DNA of 64,000 nt. Source: Flavobacteriales bacterium. Lineage in GTDB: Bacteria > Bacteroidota > Bacteroidia > Flavobacteriales > Weeksellaceae. Within the stretch, counting starts at the first letter, position 1. Every line of letters starts with the position of its first letter. Location of the stretch: the NCBI GenBank assembly GCA_020635515.1, contig JACJZS010000004.1:74348-138347 (forward strand), read 5' to 3'. The notes beneath the pieces are model-generated. The model did no database searches and was not told the origin of the DNA. It was given only the letters and a program-made list of their open reading frames with translations. Shown in pieces: positions 1-8,850 of the stretch. The translations under genes and the position numbers were made by a program.

Positions 1-828
1 TTCTAATTCATCTTTCATAATCACCACAATTTTCTGAATTTCATGATGATTTGCTTTAGAACCAATCGTATTTATTTCTCTTCCGATTTCTTGTGCAATA
101 AATCCTAGTTTTTTCCCTTCTGAATTTGTGCTTTGCATGGTTTCTAAAAAATACTTCAAATGTTGTTTTAAACGAACCTTTTCTTCTGTAATATCAAACT
201 TTTCCACATAAAAAATCAGTTCTTGATGCAATCTATTTTCATCTATATCTACAGGTAAATCAGATAAATAAGATTCAAATTTCTCTTTAACTCTATCGAC
301 ACGTTCTTGCTCAAACGGAATTATTTTTTCTAAACTCTGTTCTATTTGTACGATATTCCTTTTAAGTTCCGTTTCTAAAGTATCTCCTTCCGTTTTTCTA
401 AAATCATTTAATTTTTCTATTGCTTCTAGAAGTGTTTTCTCTAAATTCTTCCATTCTTCTTGCTCTACTTCATCTTCTTTTGCACTTATAACTTCAGGTA
501 AAGAAACGGCAATTTTCATTGCTTCTGTTTGCGATAAATCACTAGAAATTGACCTTAAATCATCTATATAGCTCTTTATAATTGAATGATTTAATTCGTT
601 AGAAGGATTGGATTGTTTACTTTCTATATTCACAAAACATTCCACTTTTCCACGAATTAATTCTTTCGAAATAATTTTTCTTAATTCGATTTCCTTTTCT
701 TTATACCGAATAGGAAGTCTTAAATTAATATCTATAGATTTACTGTTTAAAGATTTTATATTTACAGAAATTTGTCTTCCTAAAAACTCAGAAATACTTT
801 TCCCAAAACCTGTCATAGAATACATCAT
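1..828 (-). CDS. yicC: YicC-family endoribonuclease (3' end cut by window edge)
   Basis: The reading frame begins with MMYSMTGFGKS, the characteristic N-terminus of YicC proteins, and runs open to base 1, so 276 codons are visible and roughly the last 10-15 residues lie outside the window. E. coli YicC is a cytoplasmic endoribonuclease; YicC/YloC proteins are widespread single-copy genes. Two adjacent ATG codons (828 and 825) could start it. The C-terminal part (motif KLGFIAQEIGREINTIGSKA) is the strongly conserved YicC C-terminal domain. It lies 35 bp downstream of the AlbA_2 gene on the same strand and may share its transcript. The short plus-strand open frame opposite its 5' half is only a shadow. 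Confidence 0.93.
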   Translation of the reverse strand, partial: MMYSMTGFGKSISEFLGRQISVNIKSLNSKSIDINLRLPIRYKEKEIELRKIISKELIRGKVECFVNIESKQSNPSNELNHSIIKSYIDDLRSISSDLSQTEAMKIAVSLPEVISAKEDEVEQEEWKNLEKTLLEAIEKLNDFRKTEGDTLETELKRNIVQIEQSLEKIIPFEQERVDRVKEKFESYLSDLPVDIDENRLHQELIFYVEKFDITEEKVRLKQHLKYFLETMQSTNSEGKKLGFIAQEIGREINTIGSKANHHEIQKIVVIMKDELE

Positions 829-863
829 ACTGGTAAATTTAATGCAAATTACGTGATTTATTT

Positions 864-2009
864 TTAGTTCTGTTCATTTACCTCGTATTTTATTTTTCTA
901 AAAATACGCATTACAAATTTAAAAGATTCGTATACTTTTTCGTCTTGTACAGACTTTAGAAAATCTTTATTTTCTATGAGTATTTTCTTGCTTTCTCTGA
1001 TTCCATTTAGATACAGAATCATCATATTAAACGGATAATTTCGTAGTGCTTTTACATCAAAAGAATCTTTATTTTTTTGTTCTTCTATCAACTTTAATTG
1101 GTTGTCGTACAATTCTTGAATTACAGATTCGTTTAACTTTGGTGGATTAAATACAATTTCCGTGTCTATAGAATAATATCCATTTTCTAAAAAAGTGATT
1201 TTTACCTGCTCAAACTTGCAATACTTAGTAGTTTCATTAAACTTTAATCCAACGTATTCTGTTATCAGAAAGTAATCATCAGTAAATTCAATAATTACTT
1301 TGTCGTAGGTAGAATAATAAATTCGTACTTGCTCATTAATTAACTCAATATCTACTCTCGAAAGGTAATTTTTTCCGTCAATTTCTTTTTCTATTCCTGC
1401 CCAACAAATAATAAAAAGTTCTTTGAATACTTTAAATTTTGGATTTAATTCACGATGCCTTTCATTCATAAAATCCAAAACACTATTTAGATTTTCTTCT
1501 ATGCTGTTTCTTGAATTCTTTTCAATACTTTCTACAATTTCTTTATTGGAATCTACTTTATACTCATTGCTTTCTAACTTCAAAGAATTGCTTCCTACTC
1601 GTATATAACTATCTCCTGCTGTTATGTTAAAGATATTCTTTTTAAATGTTGTAATTCCTTTTTTGGGTTTTATGGTTACCAATCCTACTACTTTGTTTTT
1701 AGGAAGATGAGGAAAAGAAACATTTTCGTAAAGAATATTAGGCGGATTATTTAAATATGCATTTACCAAATTTTGAATTCTACTATCATCAAAAAAATCT
1801 ACACCTACTATTTGATTATCTGCATCTTCTACACCAATAATCATATACGAATTATTCTCTGGATTACTATTGGAAAGTGCACAAATATGTTTGATAAACT
1901 TTGACTTTCCTTCTCTGTAATGTAAATTGAGTTGTCTTTTTTTATCTAAAAAAGTATTTTCCGCAGTGTACGCAAGTAAATTTTTTATAAGAATCCGTTT
2001 ATTAATCAT
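864..2009 (-). CDS. AlbA_2 (Schlafen-type) putative nucleic-acid-binding protein
   Basis: A 381-residue cytoplasmic protein. Residues about 25-145 match the AlbA_2 pattern: an acidic-basic start (HYREGKSKF), then ICALSN, then MIIGVEDADNQIVGVDF. This domain occurs in Bacteroidota proteins annotated as ATP-binding or putative DNA-binding and is related to Schlafen proteins. The remaining 230 residues have no motif I recognise; the C-terminus is helical and basic. Its exact role is unknown. It sits between tilS (96 bp upstream) and yicC (35 bp downstream) on one strand. The family call is fairly secure; the function is not. Confidence 0.8.
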   Translation of the reverse strand: MINKRILIKNLLAYTAENTFLDKKRQLNLHYREGKSKFIKHICALSNSNPENNSYMIIGVEDADNQIVGVDFFDDSRIQNLVNAYLNNPPNILYENVSFPHLPKNKVVGLVTIKPKKGITTFKKNIFNITAGDSYIRVGSNSLKLESNEYKVDSNKEIVESIEKNSRNSIEENLNSVLDFMNERHRELNPKFKVFKELFIICWAGIEKEIDGKNYLSRVDIELINEQVRIYYSTYDKVIIEFTDDYFLITEYVGLKFNETTKYCKFEQVKITFLENGYYSIDTEIVFNPPKLNESVIQELYDNQLKLIEEQKNKDSFDVKALRNYPFNMMILYLNGIRESKKILIENKDFLKSVQDEKVYESFKFVMRIFRKIKYEVNEQN

Positions 2010-2105
2010 AAAATCTCCGTTCAGACTTTATTATTCCAAGAATAATTGAACTCTCGCTAAGTTACACAATTAAATTTAAGTAGAAGGAAACAATCCGTTA
2101 AGAAA

Positions 2106-3434
2106 TCACAACCAAACATTCAAAATATTCCTAGTGGTGTCGGTTACTCGAAACCGTTCGTCTGCTCTGTGATTTATTATCCAAATAATATCATCATTAG
2201 CATTTGTAAGAACAAGCACTTTCCTTTTGAAATACGTGCTTATTTTTTCATCTCGCAAATACTTAGAAATCTTCTTTGTTCCGTTCATTTTTAAAGGATA
2301 AAAAACATCTGAGGTTTTCCAACTTCTAATTTTTAAAGGAAATAAAAGTTTATCTGCATCAAACCATGCTTCTGCTGTTGCATCAAGTTGAGATAAAATT
2401 CTAGATTTTATTTTTAAAGGATTTTTTAACTTAAACTCTTTCTCTTGAATTTCTATACACACCTCTTCCGTATTTGCATTTAGTGGTTCTATGATAAAAT
2501 ATTTGTAATCAATCCAAAAACGATGCGTTGAGGTTTCATGGAAAACACCTACTCTAGACTGAATCAACTTGTATAATTCATGAATTGAAATTCCACCAAA
2601 ATCCGTAAAAATATAATGCAATATAGTGGGATTTAGATTTAACATTTTATGTTTTTTCAGAAAATACGTATCTTCTTTTTTATCATAAAAATGTAAAATC
2701 TTCTTAAAATCTTTTTTTGATTTTTTCTCAATAATTTTTTCTGCTTGTTGTATGTATAATATACTTTTTTCCAGCTGACTCGAAAATTGAGAATTTAGCT
2801 CCTTTAATGAAGGAATTATATCTAAACGTAACTTATTCCTCAGATAATCTCTTTTTTTATTTGACTTATCTTCCCTCCAAGGAATAGTATTTTCTGTAGC
2901 ATAATCTAAAAGGTATTCTTTTGAAATCCCTAAAAGTGGACGAAATACAGACTTTGTGCTTTTTATTCCCGATAGACCTTTTAATCCTGAACCTCTAAAA
3001 ATATTTATAAAAAACGTTTCTATTTGATCATCTAAATGATGTGCCGTTGCAAGAAATTTTATTTTAAATTCACCTTGAATCTCTTTATAAAAATCGTATC
3101 GAATATCGCGAGCAATCATCTGCAGAGAATGCCGAGATTGTTTATGTTCAGAAAAATTAACATTTTTTATATGCAGAGGAATTTTATATTTACTACAATA
3201 GTTTCTTACCAACTCTTCATCTAAATCAGAATCTTCGCCTCTTAATCCATAATTAACATGTGCCACATGAATGCTAAATTTATTCACTCTAAAAAAATCG
3301 AGCATTACCATACTATCCAATCCGCCTGATATGCCAAGCAATACAACTTCCTCTTTAGCAAAAGGAATTTCTATTTTTTCTTTACCTAAAAAAAAAATAT
3401 TTTGTAATTCTCTTGTGTGCAAGTTATTCTGCAT
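2106..3434 (-). CDS. tilS: tRNA(Ile)-lysidine synthase
   Basis: TilS attaches lysine to C34 of the CAU-anticodon tRNA-Ile using ATP, so that the tRNA reads AUA and is charged with isoleucine. The PP-loop motif SGGLDSM is at residues 35-41, followed by HVNYGLRGEDSD and the conserved ATAHHLDDQIETF segment. The C-terminal third (KIRSWKTSDVFYPLKMNG) is the TilS C-terminal substrate-binding domain. The length of 442 residues is normal for Bacteroidota. The start overlaps the end of the upstream FKBP gene by 11 bp, which implies co-transcription and probable translational coupling. Confidence 0.96.
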   Translation of the reverse strand: MQNNLHTRELQNIFFLGKEKIEIPFAKEEVVLLGISGGLDSMVMLDFFRVNKFSIHVAHVNYGLRGEDSDLDEELVRNYCSKYKIPLHIKNVNFSEHKQSRHSLQMIARDIRYDFYKEIQGEFKIKFLATAHHLDDQIETFFINIFRGSGLKGLSGIKSTKSVFRPLLGISKEYLLDYATENTIPWREDKSNKKRDYLRNKLRLDIIPSLKELNSQFSSQLEKSILYIQQAEKIIEKKSKKDFKKILHFYDKKEDTYFLKKHKMLNLNPTILHYIFTDFGGISIHELYKLIQSRVGVFHETSTHRFWIDYKYFIIEPLNANTEEVCIEIQEKEFKLKNPLKIKSRILSQLDATAEAWFDADKLLFPLKIRSWKTSDVFYPLKMNGTKKISKYLRDEKISTYFKRKVLVLTNANDDIIWIINHRADERFRVTDTTRNILNVWL

Positions 3435-4173
3435 TTTCTACTTTCAGAACTTCAAAGTTAAATACAAAACAATAGTCTTCATAGGTTTCAACTTTTGTTG
3501 CTGATGTCGAAGTAGGATTTACATAATGTTTATCTCTTCCATATGCCAAACGAGAAGGAACAACAATAACGCCTTGTAGATTATAATTGGTATAATCTGC
3601 ATTGTTTGTCGCCTTGAATTTTGCTAAACCTTCTAAAATCCCTTCTATTTCATAATCGGATTTTACGTCTCCATCATTATACAAGGGAGCATCTAAAAAA
3701 TAAGGATTCTCTCTCGGTTTAAAACCATATAAGATGGTAGAAAAAGTAGAACTTGTAGCTGGAGTTCTATAATAAACCGTTCCGTCTTCTTTGTAGGATT
3801 TAAAGTAGAACATGTTGTATTGAAGCGTTGTATTTTTATTATCAAAGGAAACATAATCTCCATCTGCTTCTACAGCTTCTCGCGTAACAATCCATATTCC
3901 AGAATCTTGCTTTTCCGCAAAATTCATCAATTTATTACTCAATTGTTCTGCATTTTCTTCTTCTGTTACATCTTCCGTATCATCTATTCGTTTTACATTT
4001 CCTGCTGAATCAAAATAATATTCATTCAAATATTTTTCAATTGCAACATCATCATTTTCATTTACCTGACTCACAGAATAAGTAACCGTTCCCGAGTTAT
4101 CATCTTTATTACAAGAAAAAATTAAAACTGACACCACAAACACAGAGAAAGTTAAGAATACATTTGCCTTCAT
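3424..4173 (-). CDS. FKBP-type peptidyl-prolyl isomerase lipoprotein
   Basis: A 249-residue lipoprotein. The N-terminus has a hydrophobic signal ending in LIFSC, with the lipidated Cys at residue 21 followed by NKDDN. The C-terminal region (GVIVVPSRLAYGRDKHYV and a closing FNFEVLKVE) matches the end of FKBP domains, where an IP.LAYG segment leads to a final beta strand. Such lipoproteins act in the periplasm or at the outer membrane and assist folding of exported proteins. The middle of the domain is divergent, so catalytic activity is uncertain. It is the first gene of the unit with tilS. Confidence 0.8.
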   Translation of the reverse strand: MKANVFLTFSVFVVSVLIFSCNKDDNSGTVTYSVSQVNENDDVAIEKYLNEYYFDSAGNVKRIDDTEDVTEEENAEQLSNKLMNFAEKQDSGIWIVTREAVEADGDYVSFDNKNTTLQYNMFYFKSYKEDGTVYYRTPATSSTFSTILYGFKPRENPYFLDAPLYNDGDVKSDYEIEGILEGLAKFKATNNADYTNYNLQGVIVVPSRLAYGRDKHYVNPTSTSATKVETYEDYCFVFNFEVLKVENAE

Positions 4174-4308
4174 TAGGATATAAAATTTTCCGCAATTTAC
4201 GAACTAATTTTTTAAACAACATTATACTGAAGAGGATTAGAAATATGGTAGATTCAACTGGCAAACATATATCTGCTTTTTTTATTTCATTTTTTAAATA
4301 AAAACCAC

Positions 4309-4316
4309 TATTTTTG
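4309..4316 (+). promoter_or_regulatory. Putative -7 element for the GH13 gene
   Basis: TATTTTTG fits the Bacteroidota -7 consensus TAnnTTTG and lies 24 bp before the ATG of the amylase gene. No clear TTG-type -33 element is present at the expected distance, so this is a weak assignment. Confidence 0.35.
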
Positions 4317-4339
4317 ATTTCTACACCTAAATCAAGCTC

Positions 4340-6232
4340 ATGAAAATCAAGTTATTTTTCCTTTCTGTCTTTTTCTGCTCGGCATTATTTGCCTCCAAAA
4401 TAGAAATTATGAATCCTCCACATTGGTGGATTGGAATGAAATATAATAAAATAGAAGTATTGCTAAAAGGAGAAAATATTTCCAATTATAATTTTTCTTT
4501 GATTCATGAGGATAAAGCAAAACTAGTAGACGTTTTTAAATTCCAAAATCCTAACTATGTAGTTTTGAGCTTAGATGTTTCTAAAGTAAAAAAAGCAAAA
4601 ACATTACAATTTTCCTATTCTACTTCTTTTCACAATTACTTTGAATTTGATTTTGAATTAAAAGAAAGAAAACAAGGAGTTGGAAAACAAGGAATAGATG
4701 CTTCTGACTTTATTTACTTGATATTTCCTGATAGATTTGTGAACGGAAATCCTCAGAATGATTTAGAAGGAAAAATGAGAGATCCGCTACCATCTACGCA
4801 TTTTGTAGGAAGACGTGGAGGAGATTTAGAAGGTGTGATTTCAAAACTGGATTACATTAAAGATTTGGGAGTTACTGCAACTTGGCTTTGTCCTGTAGAA
4901 GAAAACAATACTAAACTCCGTTCTTATCACGGATACGGATTTACCTCTCACTATGAAGTTGATAGACGATTTGGAGGAAATGAAGTTTACAAACAGTATG
5001 TAGAGGAATCTCATAAAAAAGATTTAAAAGTAGTAAAAGATGTGGTATTTAATCATTGTAACGAAGCTTATTTTCTTTGGGAAGATAAAATAGATGATAG
5101 CTGGTTTAATCCTAAAAAATTAACCAATTATAGAGTTCCTGCTCTGCTTGACCATTATGCATCTAGTTACGATAAAGATTTGGTTTCTAATGGTTGGTTT
5201 GTAGCAGAAATGCCTGATTTTAATCAAAAAAATCCACGTGTTGCAAATTTCCTTACACAATACGCTCTTTGGTGGATAGAAGAATTTGATGTTGACGCAT
5301 ACAGAATGGATACTTTTGCCTATCCTGATAATGAATTTATATGGAAAATGATGCAAACTGTAAAAGAAGAATATCCTAACTTTTTCCTTTTCGGAGAAGT
5401 TTGGGACTCACAAGAAGCAATTCTCTCTTGGTTTGATATAGATAGAAACAACAAAAATAAATCTTGTGATTCTAAAAAAAGCTGTAAAAAGAAAAAATCA
5501 GAAACTCCAAAATTTAACATTGGACTAACTGACTTTGAGTTTCAATATGCAATGATGGATTTAGCTAAAGAAGATTTTGGCTGGAATACAGGTCTTTTAA
5601 AACTTTACTACACCTTGGTTCAAGATTATGTTTATAAAGATGCTTTTGACAATGTAACTTTTCTAGGAAATCATGATGTTGATAGATTTTATACTTCTAT
5701 AAAAGAAGATTTTGAAAGTTTTAAACTTGCCACAACCATACTTCTTACTTCAAGAGGAATTCCTCAGTGGTATTATGCCGATGAAGTTTTAGCAACAAAT
5801 GAAAAAGACCCAGAATTAGAAGGATTTAAAGGAGATGATGCATTGCGTAGAATCTGTTTCCCTGGCGGATTTCCAAATGATACAGTAGATAAATTTACAC
5901 CACAAGGAAGAAATCAACAAGAAAATGAGTTTGTAAATTTTCTATCCACATTAGCTAATTACAGAAAGAATTCAAAAGCAATTACCAAAGGAAAGTTAAC
6001 ACATTTTGTCCCTCAAGACAATGTTTATGTGTATTTTAGGTACATAGAAAATGAAAAAGTAATGGTAATCATCAACCGAAACGAAAAAGAACAAACGTTG
6101 GATTTAAGTAGATTCAGAGAATTGTTACCTGTAAATTCTGATGGAAAAAACATACTAACAGGAGAAAATATTCGTTTTTACAATGAATTAAAACTAAAAC
6201 CAAAAACTCCTTATGTATTTGAGATTAAATAA
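4340..6232 (+). CDS. GH13 alpha-amylase / neopullulanase (SusA-like), exported
   Basis: A 630-residue retaining alpha-glucan hydrolase, probably periplasmic, acting on maltodextrins or pullulan-type substrates. It has a signal peptide (residues 1-18), then the N-terminal beta-sandwich of the cyclomaltodextrinase/SusA type beginning NPPHWWIGMKY, then a GH13 barrel. The catalytic triad is visible: nucleophile D324 (AYRMDTFA), acid/base E353 (FGEVWD) and D446 (LGNHDVDRF). A Lys/Cys-rich stretch at about residues 370-393 interrupts the usual loop after the E353 strand. No susC/susD transport pair is adjacent, unlike classical starch loci. A second, secreted amylase lies at 15.2 kb, so the organism invests in starch or glycogen use. 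The M28 peptidase gene overlaps its last 20 bp. Confidence 0.94.
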   Translation: MKIKLFFLSVFFCSALFASKIEIMNPPHWWIGMKYNKIEVLLKGENISNYNFSLIHEDKAKLVDVFKFQNPNYVVLSLDVSKVKKAKTLQFSYSTSFHNYFEFDFELKERKQGVGKQGIDASDFIYLIFPDRFVNGNPQNDLEGKMRDPLPSTHFVGRRGGDLEGVISKLDYIKDLGVTATWLCPVEENNTKLRSYHGYGFTSHYEVDRRFGGNEVYKQYVEESHKKDLKVVKDVVFNHCNEAYFLWEDKIDDSWFNPKKLTNYRVPALLDHYASSYDKDLVSNGWFVAEMPDFNQKNPRVANFLTQYALWWIEEFDVDAYRMDTFAYPDNEFIWKMMQTVKEEYPNFFLFGEVWDSQEAILSWFDIDRNNKNKSCDSKKSCKKKKSETPKFNIGLTDFEFQYAMMDLAKEDFGWNTGLLKLYYTLVQDYVYKDAFDNVTFLGNHDVDRFYTSIKEDFESFKLATTILLTSRGIPQWYYADEVLATNEKDPELEGFKGDDALRRICFPGGFPNDTVDKFTPQGRNQQENEFVNFLSTLANYRKNSKAITKGKLTHFVPQDNVYVYFRYIENEKVMVIINRNEKEQTLDLSRFRELLPVNSDGKNILTGENIRFYNELKLKPKTPYVFEIK

Positions 6233-7550
6233 TTGTGTTTCCTTATTTTCCGTTGTTTTATTCTTTTTTTGCACAACCATTTATGGTCAAAACTCAGCAA
6301 AAGGATACGCAAAAATAATTGTAGAAAAACTTGCTTCCGATGAGTTTTCAGGAAGAGGATATGTAAATAACGGATTAGAAAAATCTGCAAAATTAATAGA
6401 AGAACAATTCATAAAAAATGGAATAAAACCAGTACATGGTTCTTATAGACAAGAGTTTGAATATCCGATTAACATCATTAAATCATCAGAGGTAAAACTC
6501 AATAGTAAAGTTCTTACTTTTGGGAGAGATTATTTATTGTCTGCAAACTCTCCTTCATTAAAAGGAACCTTTGAACCCGAGGAATTTAACATCAACACCA
6601 TTGATTCTGCTTTTGTATACGGAGAAAATTTCTTAATCGGAAACGAATTAAACAGAATCGAAAAAATCAGCAATACCATACTTTTTCCTCCAAAAAAATT
6701 CCCAGAAAACTATACTGATGAAACAACTTCTGCACAAGAGTTATACGAGCAACTTCCTTTTGGAATTATAAATAATACCATTAGTAATAAATTTAAAGTT
6801 TGCATTGATTATAAAAATAAACTTACACACAATCTTGCACCTTATCAATCTGAAAAAGTAGGAATAACACTTCTAAATGATAATTCAATTAAACGAATCA
6901 AAAACCTTGAACTTGATATAAAGACAGAGTTCAATCCAAATTTTAAAACTTCAAACATCATCGGAAAACTTGACGGAAGCATCGAAAAAGATTCAATCGT
7001 TATAATTTCCGCACACTACGATCATTTAGGAAAAGTAAATAATTCCGTATTTTCTGGAGCTAACGATAACGCGAGTGGAATTGCATTACTTCTATCTTTA
7101 GCTAAGTATTTTTCGACCAAAAAGACCAATAAATACACATTGGTTTTTTGTGCTTTTTCAGGTGAAGAAGTAGGATTAAAAGGTTCTCAGCATTTTGTAA
7201 ATAATCCTCCTGTAGATTTAGAAAAAATAACGATGGTTCTCAACTTTGATATTGTAGGGACAGGAGATGAAGGAATTCAAGTTGTAAACGGAAGAAAACA
7301 CTTAGATAAATTTAATGCTCTTGTAGATGTAAATGTAAAGCATAATTTGGTAAAACAAATAAAAATACGAGGAGAAGCATGTAATTCAGATCATTGTCCG
7401 TTCGATAAAAAGGGAATTCCTGCATTTTTTACGTATACTTTGGGTGGAGCTCCGTATTATCACGATTTAGATGATAAGTCAAAAGCACTATCTCTTTCAA
7501 AATTCGATGAAGTTTTTATGCTTTTCTCTAAATATATCGAAAATTTATAA
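6213..7550 (+). CDS. M28-family zinc aminopeptidase, exported
   Basis: A 445-residue protein with an N-terminal signal peptide ending near TTIYGQ. The C-terminal half is an M28 peptidase with all the co-catalytic zinc ligand motifs in order: AHYDHLG (H268 and D270), GANDNASG, SGEEVGLKGS, NFDIVGTGDEG and a late YYHDLDD. Residues 20-240 include a protease-associated-like insertion. M28 enzymes remove N-terminal residues from peptides, here outside the cytoplasm. The chosen ATG overlaps the amylase gene by 20 bp in another frame; this start is the only one that gives a full signal peptide. Confidence 0.92.
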   Translation: MYLRLNNCVSLFSVVLFFFCTTIYGQNSAKGYAKIIVEKLASDEFSGRGYVNNGLEKSAKLIEEQFIKNGIKPVHGSYRQEFEYPINIIKSSEVKLNSKVLTFGRDYLLSANSPSLKGTFEPEEFNINTIDSAFVYGENFLIGNELNRIEKISNTILFPPKKFPENYTDETTSAQELYEQLPFGIINNTISNKFKVCIDYKNKLTHNLAPYQSEKVGITLLNDNSIKRIKNLELDIKTEFNPNFKTSNIIGKLDGSIEKDSIVIISAHYDHLGKVNNSVFSGANDNASGIALLLSLAKYFSTKKTNKYTLVFCAFSGEEVGLKGSQHFVNNPPVDLEKITMVLNFDIVGTGDEGIQVVNGRKHLDKFNALVDVNVKHNLVKQIKIRGEACNSDHCPFDKKGIPAFFTYTLGGAPYYHDLDDKSKALSLSKFDEVFMLFSKYIENL

Positions 7551-7786
7551 CTAGCTAAAAAAACATAATTTTAAACAACTACACCTTATTTCAAAACAGG
7601 TTAAAAAATACAATTCCACTCTTTTCGGAATCACTACCTATAAAAAATAATACACCTAAAGAATAAATACACAAAACACTAATAAACAAACACATACACC
7701 TATAACTTATAAGTAAAATTTATTACTTTTTACTGACTAAAAAATGCTAAAATAGTATCTTAGCATAAATTAAAAACCCAAACGTC

Positions 7787-8221
7787 ATGAAAAAATTAAC
7801 TGTTTTAGTTATTATAAGTTTATTTAGTTTATTCGTTTTCGCAAATAACGGAAGCCCAAAAACTGTTGAAATTCATCTTGATGGATTGAATTCTACTGAG
7901 GTATCAAGGGTTATCTCTAATTGGGATCATCAAAATGAAAATGTAAAGACCAAATTAATTAATTTAAATACGTATCAACTCACAGGATATGATAAAAATG
8001 CAGTTTGTTCTTCTAATACATGCTACGAAGGAAAATATATAATCCATTTAGAATTTAAAGATAATAAAGCAGTATTGACTCCTGTGGAAGTGAATTATAC
8101 AAAACGTTCAATTAAGCGTTTTATAAAGAAAAGTGTTGATTTGAAAGAAGAACATCATAAAATAGAACGTTTATTAAATGATTTGGCACAAAACATTGCA
8201 AATACACAAATACTTAATTAG
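7787..8221 (+). CDS. Small secreted protein of unknown function
   Basis: 144 residues with a clean signal peptide (MKKLTVLVIISLFSLFVFA) and a mature part with no family that I recognise. The mature protein has one close Cys pair (CSSNTC, about residues 74-79), which could form a disulfide, and a basic-helical C-terminus. It is preceded by 236 bp of AT-rich DNA without a gene; TATCTTAG about 30 bp before the ATG resembles a weak -7 element. Its stop codon lies only 26 bp before an IS3 right-end scar, so its downstream flank has been rearranged. Confidence 0.7.
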   Translation: MKKLTVLVIISLFSLFVFANNGSPKTVEIHLDGLNSTEVSRVISNWDHQNENVKTKLINLNTYQLTGYDKNAVCSSNTCYEGKYIIHLEFKDNKAVLTPVEVNYTKRSIKRFIKKSVDLKEEHHKIERLLNDLAQNIANTQILN

Positions 8222-8246
8222 AAAAAAAGAGTTGATTGTGATATGA

Positions 8247-8264
8247 AATTTTCGGGAGGCTTAC
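8247..8264 (+). mobile_element. IS3-family right-end scar
   Basis: The sequence ending TTTTCGGGAGGCTTACA is, with one mismatch, the reverse complement of the left end of the IS3 element that begins at 8851 (TGTAAGTCTCCCGAAAA). Its orientation is that of a right terminus of a plus-strand copy. Only the terminal bases remain; no transposase sequence precedes it. It implies that a second IS3 copy once ended here. Confidence 0.6.
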
Positions 8265-8277
8265 ATCAACTAAAAAG

Positions 8278-8302
8278 AAGCAAGAAAACTAAATTCTTGC
8301 TT
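8278..8302. terminator. Hairpin terminator
   Basis: A 9-bp perfect stem (AAGCAAGAA / TTCTTGCTT) with a 7-nt loop, followed on the plus strand by a T-rich run. It is placed to stop transcription from the small secreted gene, and on the minus strand from the putative immunity gene. Confidence 0.7.
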
Positions 8303-8347
8303 TTTGTTTTTGTCAATTATGCCTTAGCACACTATGACTCAGCATAC

Positions 8348-8783
8348 ATGGAAATGAGCGGAGGACTACCTACTTTGACACAACTCATTCAAAAAAAATA
8401 AATCCTTTGAACTAAAAAAGTCTTCTAATGTAACATCGTTACTCAAAAATTCAATAAATTCATTTTTTAATATCTGTAAAGTATTTTCATCATATATTGT
8501 CATTGACCTTATAAGTGACACATACAATATATTCTCTTCTTTACATTGGTATTTAGATTTTAAATAGATTGTAAATCTTTCAATAAATAAGTTATAATTT
8601 TCATTTTTAGCTCCCGCTATATACCCATTTATTGTATAATAAAAATCTTCAATTTTTTGAATGTAATACATTTTAGGTCTTCCCAATATGTGTAATATAA
8701 ACTTTACAAAGTCAACCATTATTCTATCTCTTTTGCGTTTTTTAATAACTCCTTACCTGATATAGGTCTCCGCTCATTTCCAT
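8348..8783. repeat. 16-bp perfect inverted repeat flanking the putative immunity gene
   Basis: ATGGAAATGAGCGGAG at 8348-8363 recurs exactly as its reverse complement at 8768-8783. The two arms bracket the small gene 8366-8719: the left arm ends 2 bp beyond its stop and the right arm lies inside the upstream truncated frame. Both arms can encode GNERR in one frame, so they may be copies of the same coding segment in opposite orientation rather than transposon ends. Confidence 0.75.
8366..8719 (-). CDS. Unknown small protein, candidate orphan immunity protein
   Basis: A 117-residue, mostly helical acidic-basic protein with no signal peptide and no motif I recognise. Its ATG overlaps the stop codon of the truncated upstream frame in a TAATG arrangement, so the two were translationally coupled. 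Upstream on the same strand, beyond an IS3 fragment, is an Rhs core relic. The order Rhs core - variable C-terminal tip - small cytosolic gene is the standard layout of polymorphic toxin/immunity modules, so immunity is a reasonable inference from context. No sequence similarity supports it directly. Confidence 0.5.
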   Translation of the reverse strand: MVDFVKFILHILGRPKMYYIQKIEDFYYTINGYIAGAKNENYNLFIERFTIYLKSKYQCKEENILYVSLIRSMTIYDENTLQILKNEFIEFLSNDVTLEDFFSSKDLFFLNELCQSR

Positions 8784-8850
8784 ATACAAATATATAAAAT
8801 CTCACAAAAAAACGCTTGTCTATTGCTTGCTGGTTTTCTTTTAAAAAGGA
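8719..8850 (-). pseudogene. 3' end of a truncated gene, candidate Rhs toxin tip
   Basis: On the minus strand an open frame enters directly from the IS3 end at 8851 and gives 43 residues (including AIDKRFFVRF and GNERRPISGKELLKNAKEIE) before a TAA that overlaps the ATG of the next gene. No start codon is available: the 5' part is missing because IS3 sequence replaces it. The coupling to a small downstream gene and the Rhs core relic further upstream suggest the C-terminal tip of a polymorphic toxin. The fragment is too short to identify the toxin class. Confidence 0.42.

Noticed and set aside
608..856. 82-residue plus-strand open frame
   Set aside because: It lies opposite the conserved 5' part of yicC and has no sensible composition; a shadow frame.
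8265..8366. Short plus-strand frame starting MEMSGGLPTLTQ at 8348
   Set aside because: Only 17 codons, running opposite the 3' end of the putative immunity gene, and its first bases are the inverted repeat. There is no support for expression.
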